Shown here: one piece after another, positions 58,915 to 64,000 of the stretch | How the letters are laid out: each line of letters opens with the position of its first letter | How positions within the stretch are numbered: position 1 is the first letter of the stretch | Assembly: GCA_035701825.1 (NCBI GenBank) | Contig: DASSRK010000088.1 | Coordinates: 1 to 64,000, forward strand | Reading direction: 5' to 3' | Length of the DNA stretch: 64,000 nt | Source: CADEED01 sp035701825 | GTDB taxonomy: Bacteria; Pseudomonadota; Gammaproteobacteria; Steroidobacterales; Steroidobacteraceae | Translations under genes and position numbers: made by a program | Notes under the pieces: generated by a model | Told to the model about the DNA's origin: nothing | Databases searched by the model: none | Seen by the model: the letters and a program-made list of their open reading frames with translations, nothing else

Positions 58915-60399
58915 ATGGAACGTCTGCGTACAAAAATAGACACGCGTCCAGCAACTCGACAGCTGAAAAACGCAGTCCTCGCCCTGGTGTTGGCGGCGGG
59001 CGTTTTTCCGGGGGCCCACGCCCAGGAGGCTGCCGCGGCGCCGCCCGCCCTCACCGGCCGTCCGCTGGCCGAAGTCATCGATGAATACGTGCGCGAAGGG
59101 CTCGCCTCGAACCTGAGCCTGCAAGCGCAGTCGCTCGAAGTCGAACGCGCCAACGCGGCGCTCGACGCGGCGCGTGCGCGCTACTTCCCGGAGCTCGGCT
59201 TCGCCGCGCGCTATTCCAGGTCGCAGGGCGGGCGCGAAATCGAACTGCCGCTCGGCGACATGCTCAACCCCGCGTACCAGACACTCAACGAACTGCTGGT
59301 GGCGCAGGGCCAGCCGCCGCGCTTCCCGACGCTGCAGAACGAGACCATCTCGTTCCTGCGCGAGACCGAGCAGGACACGCGCATCACGTTGCGCATGCCG
59401 CTCATCGCGCCGGCAATCCCCGCCGCGGTGCGCGCGCAGCGCGAGCTGCTCGGCGCCAGCGAATATTCGCGCGTGGCGCTGGCGCGGCGCCTCAAGCGCG
59501 ACATCACGGTGGGTTACCTGCGCTGGCTCATGGCGGTCCGCAACCAGGGCATCGTCGATGCCAGCGTCACGCTGCTCAACGAGAACCTGCGGGTCAACGA
59601 GTCGCTGAACCGCAACGGCAAGATCACGCAGGACCAGGTGCTGCGTGCGCGCGCCGAGCTGCTGCAGGTCACCCAGCAGTCGCGCGATGCGCAGAACCTC
59701 GCCGCGCAGGCGCAGAGCTATCTCAACTTCCTGCTGAACCGCCCGCTCGATACGCCGCTGGAAAATGCCGAGATCGCGACCGGGGTCACCGCCACCACGC
59801 GCGCCCTGTCGGAGTTGCGCCAGGCGGCGATCGACAACCGCCCGGAGCTCGCCGAGCTGGCGCACCTGAAGCGCGCCAGCGAGGCGCAGACCAGCATCGC
59901 GAAGGCCGACCGGTGGCCGACCCTGTCGCTCGGCGCCGATGGCGGCATCCAGGGCGAGGAATACGAGTTCGGCAAGGGCTCGAACTACTACACCGTGTCG
60001 CTGCTGCTGAACTGGACCTTCTTCGACGGCGGCGCGCGGCGCGCGGCCGTGCGCCAGGCCGATGCCGCGGCGCGCCGCACGGCCACGCAGTACGACGAGC
60101 TCACCCAGCAGGTGCAGCTCGAAGTGCAGCAGTCGCTCGACCGCCTCAACGCCAGCGCCGATTCGCTGGCCACCGCCGCGGCGCGCTCCGAGGCCGCGCG
60201 CGCCGCGTTCCGCATCGCCAGTCGCAAGCGCGACGAGGGCGTGATCAGCCAGGTGGAATTCATCGACGCGCGCTCGAGCCTCACCGGCGCCGAGCTCAAT
60301 CTCAACGTCACCCGTTTCGAAGTGCTCGCCCGCCAGGCCGAGCTCGACTACGCCACTGCCGCGGGCACCCTGCCCCTGGGACCTTCGCATGCACGCTAA
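58915..60399 (+). CDS. TolC family outer membrane efflux protein
   Basis: A 494-aa OEP-family protein: signal peptide (about residues 18-36, VLALVLAAGVFPGAHAQ), then two pseudo-repeats of long alpha helices. Features include LQAQSLEVERANAALDAARARYFPELG, shown in part, and the second-half SIAKADRWPTLSLGADGG and TVSLLLNWTFFDGGARRAAV. It forms the trimeric channel of a tripartite pump. Its last codons overlap the adaptor gene by 11 nt. Confidence 0.93.
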   Translation: MERLRTKIDTRPATRQLKNAVLALVLAAGVFPGAHAQEAAAAPPALTGRPLAEVIDEYVREGLASNLSLQAQSLEVERANAALDAARARYFPELGFAARYSRSQGGREIELPLGDMLNPAYQTLNELLVAQGQPPRFPTLQNETISFLRETEQDTRITLRMPLIAPAIPAAVRAQRELLGASEYSRVALARRLKRDITVGYLRWLMAVRNQGIVDASVTLLNENLRVNESLNRNGKITQDQVLRARAELLQVTQQSRDAQNLAAQAQSYLNFLLNRPLDTPLENAEIATGVTATTRALSELRQAAIDNRPELAELAHLKRASEAQTSIAKADRWPTLSLGADGGIQGEEYEFGKGSNYYTVSLLLNWTFFDGGARRAAVRQADAAARRTATQYDELTQQVQLEVQQSLDRLNASADSLATAAARSEAARAAFRIASRKRDEGVISQVEFIDARSSLTGAELNLNVTRFEVLARQAELDYATAAGTLPLGPSHAR

Positions 60400-61501
60400 C
60401 AAGAGAAATGGAAGTCTTCTCCCCGTCACCACCGCGCTGTTGGGCGCGACGCTGCTGCTCGCCGCGTGCGGCAAGGGAGACGCCCCCGAGCCGGCGCGCG
60501 CCACGCCGGTGCGCATCGAGCACGCCGGCCAGGGGCCGGCGGTGCCGCCGATCGACACCAGCGGCATCGTGGTCACGAAGCACGAGATGCGCCTCTCCTT
60601 CAAGACGGGCGGCCTCGTGCGCCGCATCTACGTCACGCAGGGCCAGGCGGTGAAGAAGGGCCAGCGCCTCGCCGAGATCGAGCTCACCGAGGTCGACGCG
60701 CAGGTGGAACAGGCGCGCCAGATGGCGGAGAAGGCGGCGCGCGACCTGAAACGCGGCGAGAACCTCTACGCCGACCAGGTCATCAGCCTCGAGCAACTGC
60801 AGGACCTGCGCACCCAGTCGGCCATGGCCGCGGCGTCGTACAAGTCCGCGCAATTCAACCTGGGCCACTCGGTGATCATCGCGCCGCGCGACGGAGTGGT
60901 GCTGCGCAAGCTGGTCGAGGAGCGCGAGCTGGTGCCGGCCGGCGCGCCGGTGCTGCTGTTCGGCGAGAGCGATCGCGGCTACGTGGTGCGCGCCGCGCTC
61001 GCCGACCGCGAAATCGTCAACGTGAAGCTCGGCGACAAGGGCGAAATCCGCATGGATGCCTTCCCCGGCCAGGCCATGACCGGCACGGTGGTCGAGGTGG
61101 CGAGCGCCGCCGAGGAACGCACCGGCATGTTCCCCATCGAAGTGCGCTTCGACGAGCCGCCGCAGCGCCTGGTCAGCGGCCTGGTGGCGCGCCTGCACCT
61201 CACGCCGGAGACCGCCGCGCCGCCGCTGACCTACGTGCCCATGGCGGCCCTGGTCGAAGGCGACGGCGACCGCGCCAGCGTGTTCGTGCTGGACGGCGGC
61301 AAGGCGCAGAAGCGCGACGTGCGCGTGGCGTTCATCACCGCGGATTCCATCGCGCTCGAAAGCGGCATCAGCGCCGGTGAGCCCGTGATCACCGACGGCG
61401 CGCTGTATCTCGCCAACGGCGAGGCGGTCGAGGTGCAGGCCGGCACCCAGCAGGCCAGCAACCGCGAAGTGGACCCTGGCCATGACGAGACCGAAGAGTA
61501 G
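60389..61501 (+). CDS. RND efflux periplasmic adaptor (membrane fusion) lipoprotein
   Basis: A 370-aa HlyD/AcrA-type adaptor. The lipobox is LLAAC (Cys near residue 27), followed by the lipoyl half-motif LSFKTGGLVRRIYVTQGQAV, a short helical hairpin, the second lipoyl half APRDGVVLRKLVEERELVPA and beta-barrel. It links the inner-membrane pump with TolC. It starts inside the end of the TolC-like gene and is 24 nt before the RND gene. Confidence 0.93.
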   Translation: MHANKRNGSLLPVTTALLGATLLLAACGKGDAPEPARATPVRIEHAGQGPAVPPIDTSGIVVTKHEMRLSFKTGGLVRRIYVTQGQAVKKGQRLAEIELTEVDAQVEQARQMAEKAARDLKRGENLYADQVISLEQLQDLRTQSAMAAASYKSAQFNLGHSVIIAPRDGVVLRKLVEERELVPAGAPVLLFGESDRGYVVRAALADREIVNVKLGDKGEIRMDAFPGQAMTGTVVEVASAAEERTGMFPIEVRFDEPPQRLVSGLVARLHLTPETAAPPLTYVPMAALVEGDGDRASVFVLDGGKAQKRDVRVAFITADSIALESGISAGEPVITDGALYLANGEAVEVQAGTQQASNREVDPGHDETEE

Positions 61502-61525
61502 ACGGAGCCTCGCAGGGAGCGCGCC

Positions 61526-64000
61526 ATGACATTGCTGGAATTTCCGATCCGCCGTTACCAGTTCACGCTGGTGGCGTTCCTGTGCCTGGTGGCGCTCGGC
61601 TGGTTCGCCTTCGACAAGGTGCCGCGCGAGGAGGATCCCTATTTCAAGATCCCGGGCTACACCATCGCGGCTATCTACCCGGGCGCGGATCCCAAGGACC
61701 TGGAGCGCCTGGTCTCGAAGCCGATCGAGGACCGCATCGCCGCGCTCGACGACGTCATGAAGATGGAAACTTCGATCCGCGATGGCGTGTCATTCACCGC
61801 CATCGAGTTCGAGACCTTCGTCGACGCCGACAAGAAGTACGACGAGGTGACGCGCGAGGTCAACGCGCTGCGGCCGGAGTTCCCGCCGGAGACACAGATC
61901 GTGATCCGGCGTTTTTCCCCCGGCCTGGTGAACACCATCCAGATCGCGCTGGTGTCCGAGGACGCGCCGTACCGCGAGCTGGAAGACTACGCCCGCGAGC
62001 TCAAGGACACGCTGAAGACTGTGGATGGCGTGCGCACCTCGGAGACCTGGGCCTATCCCGCGCGCGAGCTGCGCGTGGCCCTGGACCTCAAGCGCATGGC
62101 CGAGCTCAACCTCGCGCCGGCGCAGGTCATCGGCGCCGTGCAGAGCGAGAACGCCAATATCCCCGCGGGGTTCGTCGACCTCGGCTCGCGCAGCTTCAGC
62201 CTCAAGACCTCCGGCTCCTACACCTCGCTCGACCAGGTGCGCGACACCGTGATCGCCTCGGTCGAGGGCCGCATCGTGCGCATCCGCGACGTCGCCGACG
62301 TGAGCTGGAACACTTCCGCCTACAGCTACACCGGCCGCTACAAGGGCAAGCGCGCGGTGTTCGTCACCGCCAACCAGAAGGACGGCTACAACATCCTGCA
62401 GGTGCGCGAGAAGGTGGTCGCCGCGGCCAAGGCCTACGGCGCCAACCTGCCGAAGCGCGTCAGCCTCGAGATCGGCTTCGACCAGTCCGAGAACGTGCGC
62501 CACCGGCTCAACCGCTTGTACACCGACTTCGGCATCGCCATCGCGCTGGTGCTGTTGACGCTGCTGCCGCTGGGGCTGCGCGCCGCGGGGCTGGTCATGG
62601 TCGCGATCCCCCTGTCGCTGTCATTCGGCCTCGCCTGCCTCTATTTCCTCGGCTACTCGCTCAACCAGCTGTCCATCGCGGGCTTCGTCGTGGCGCTCGG
62701 CCTGCTGGTCGACGATTCCATCGTGGTGGTGGAGAACATCGCGCGCCACATGCGCATGGGTTACTCGCGCACCGAGGCCGCGCTGGCCGGCACGCGCCAG
62801 ATCTTCGTCGCCATCATCGGCTGCACCGCGACGCTGATCTTCGCGTTCCTGCCGTTGTTGGCGCTCCCCGGCACGCCCGGCAAGTTCATCCGCGTGCTGC
62901 CCATGGCCGTGGTCGCGACCATCATCGGCTCGCTGCTGCTGGCGCTGTTCATCATCCCGTTCCTCGCCAGCCGCGTATTGACGAGCCAACAGGAGCACGA
63001 GAACAAGCTCCTGAAGCGCGTGATGTCGGTCATCCACAACTACTATCGGCCGGCGCTGCACTGGTGCCTGGCGCGGCCGAAGCTGACCGTGGTCGCTGCC
63101 ATCGGCGGTTCGCTGCTCCTGTCGGCGGTGCTGGTGCCGGTGATCGGTTCCAGCCTGTTCCCGAAGGCGGATACGCCGCAGTTCCTGGTGCAGGTGGAAT
63201 CACCCAACGGCACGGCGCTGGATGAAACCGATCGCGCGCTGCGCTTCGTCGAGGACGAGCTCGGCCGCATGCCGGAGGTGAAGAGCTGGTTCTCGAACCT
63301 CGGCCACGGCAATCCGCAGATCTACTACAACCACATCCAGAAGAACGACGCCGCCAACTACGCCGAAGTGTTCGTGCAGCTCAAGGAGTACGACACCGAT
63401 GAGACTCCGCAGAAGCTGCAGGCGCTGCGCGAGCGGCTGGGCCGCTACGCCGGGGCACATATATATGTGCACGAGTTCGCCAATGGCCCGCCGATCTCGG
63501 CGCCGATTTCCATCCGCGTCATCGGCGACGACCTCAACGTCATCGAGCAGCTGAGCCACAAGGTCGAGGACCTGGTCAAGGCGACGCCGGGAACCCGCGA
63601 CGTCAAGAACCCGCTCAACGTGGCGCGCACCAACCTCAAGCTGCGCATCGATTCGCGAAAAGTGCAGCAGTTGGGCGTGCAGACCGCGGAACTCGATCGC
63701 GCGGTGCGCCTGGCCGTGTCCGGCATCCCGGTGGGCACGTTCAAGGAGACGACCGGCGAGCAGTACCCGATCGTGGTGCGCACGCCCATCGGCCAGCACG
63801 CCGAATTCTCGGCGCTGGAACAGGTGCGCGTGCCCTCGCTCGGCGGTTCGACGCTGCCGCTGTCGCAGCTCGCGTCACTGGAATTCGAGAAGGCACCGAC
63901 GCTCATCCAGCGCTTCAACCGCGAGCGCGCCATGACCATCGACGCCGACGTGCAGGCCGGCTACAACGTCGGCGAGCTGACGCGCAAGATCACGAAGCAG
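61526..64000 (+). CDS. RND family efflux transporter permease, N-terminal 825 residues
   Basis: The gene runs off the right edge; 825 of roughly 1030 residues are present. It opens with LEFPIRRYQFTLVAFLCLV (helix 1), then REEDPYFKIPGYTIAAIYPG; the proton-relay pair is D396-D397 in LGLLVDDSIVVVENI, and FVAIIGCTATLIFAFLPLL follows. This branch, with the EEDP sequence, resembles uncharacterised drug or metal-independent RND pumps rather than AcrB itself. GGGAG precedes ATG 61526. With the TetR, TolC and adaptor genes it makes a complete tripartite pump. Confidence 0.94.
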   Translation, partial: MTLLEFPIRRYQFTLVAFLCLVALGWFAFDKVPREEDPYFKIPGYTIAAIYPGADPKDLERLVSKPIEDRIAALDDVMKMETSIRDGVSFTAIEFETFVDADKKYDEVTREVNALRPEFPPETQIVIRRFSPGLVNTIQIALVSEDAPYRELEDYARELKDTLKTVDGVRTSETWAYPARELRVALDLKRMAELNLAPAQVIGAVQSENANIPAGFVDLGSRSFSLKTSGSYTSLDQVRDTVIASVEGRIVRIRDVADVSWNTSAYSYTGRYKGKRAVFVTANQKDGYNILQVREKVVAAAKAYGANLPKRVSLEIGFDQSENVRHRLNRLYTDFGIAIALVLLTLLPLGLRAAGLVMVAIPLSLSFGLACLYFLGYSLNQLSIAGFVVALGLLVDDSIVVVENIARHMRMGYSRTEAALAGTRQIFVAIIGCTATLIFAFLPLLALPGTPGKFIRVLPMAVVATIIGSLLLALFIIPFLASRVLTSQQEHENKLLKRVMSVIHNYYRPALHWCLARPKLTVVAAIGGSLLLSAVLVPVIGSSLFPKADTPQFLVQVESPNGTALDETDRALRFVEDELGRMPEVKSWFSNLGHGNPQIYYNHIQKNDAANYAEVFVQLKEYDTDETPQKLQALRERLGRYAGAHIYVHEFANGPPISAPISIRVIGDDLNVIEQLSHKVEDLVKATPGTRDVKNPLNVARTNLKLRIDSRKVQQLGVQTAELDRAVRLAVSGIPVGTFKETTGEQYPIVVRTPIGQHAEFSALEQVRVPSLGGSTLPLSQLASLEFEKAPTLIQRFNRERAMTIDADVQAGYNVGELTRKITKQ

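Overview
The window is a high-GC, densely packed chromosomal stretch with almost no gaps and many 1-4 nt stop/start overlaps. Several clusters point to a gammaproteobacterium: engB divergent from cytochrome c4 and dsbA, dapF-DUF484-xerC, hslVU, ubiE-ubiJ-ubiB plus ubiK, an AlgZ/AlgR pair and yajQ. The mix looks closest to the Xanthomonadales/Nevskiales/Steroidobacterales group; that placement is an inference from gene content, not from a marker phylogeny. I see no insertion sequence, prophage, CRISPR array, integron or rRNA operon, and no stretch over 300 bp without a gene.

Layout. 1-3.3 kb: engB (cut by the edge), cytochrome c4, DsbA, CorA, tRNA-Arg(CCG), cytochrome c5. 3.3-7.2 kb: comM and ubiK on the minus strand, then glnK-amtB behind a sigma-54 type -24/-12 element. 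7.4-12.6 kb: a DUF4124 protein, a beta-hydroxyacid dehydrogenase overlapping an AlgZ/AlgR-type two-component pair, then a DUF2167 membrane protein coupled to a 2Fe-2S ferredoxin whose only plausible start is CTG. 12.6-19.5 kb: small minus-strand enzymes, then dapF-DUF484-xerC-hslV-hslU and a DUF938 methyltransferase. 19.5-27.9 kb: DUF695/RraB protein, S9 peptidase, SMP-30-like protein, pyrophosphatase, KAS III-like synthase, TonB-domain protein, membrane-anchored MDR reductase. 28-33.1 kb: a minus-strand operon for a 2-oxoacid:ferredoxin oxidoreductase (GltD-like flavoprotein, KorA, KorB) ending in a 67-aa protein and the tiny ribosomal protein bTHX. 33.2-36.8 kb: DUF971 protein and ubiE-ubiJ-ubiB. 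36.9-44.1 kb: methyltransferase, two MFS transporters and a 1222-aa hybrid sensor kinase. 44.2-50.9 kb: a complete trpEGDCFBA operon with a classical leader-peptide attenuator. 50.9-54.7 kb: a RidA protein with a basic tail, a HerA/FtsK-like ATPase, a DUF2780 protein and YajQ. 54.7-58.1 kb: an iron operon (feoA, feoB, small Cys-containing membrane protein, solo periplasmic binding protein) behind a Fur-like box. 58.2-64 kb: TetR regulator with a 17-bp operator, TolC-like channel, adaptor lipoprotein and RND pump (cut by the edge).

Functional themes are respiration (two c-type cytochromes, ubiquinone biosynthesis, ferredoxin-linked 2-oxoacid oxidation), nitrogen and tryptophan regulation, ferrous iron uptake, and drug efflux. 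At the sequence level three things stand out. A TANNNT -10-like hexamer lies 6-10 nt before the start codon of about a dozen transcription-unit first genes that lack a ribosome binding site, which suggests leaderless mRNAs. The trp attenuator can be read completely, from Trp codons to terminator. An octamer CTANCTAC recurs in several reading frames at the cost of rare codons. No obviously new multi-gene system was found; most of the window is housekeeping.
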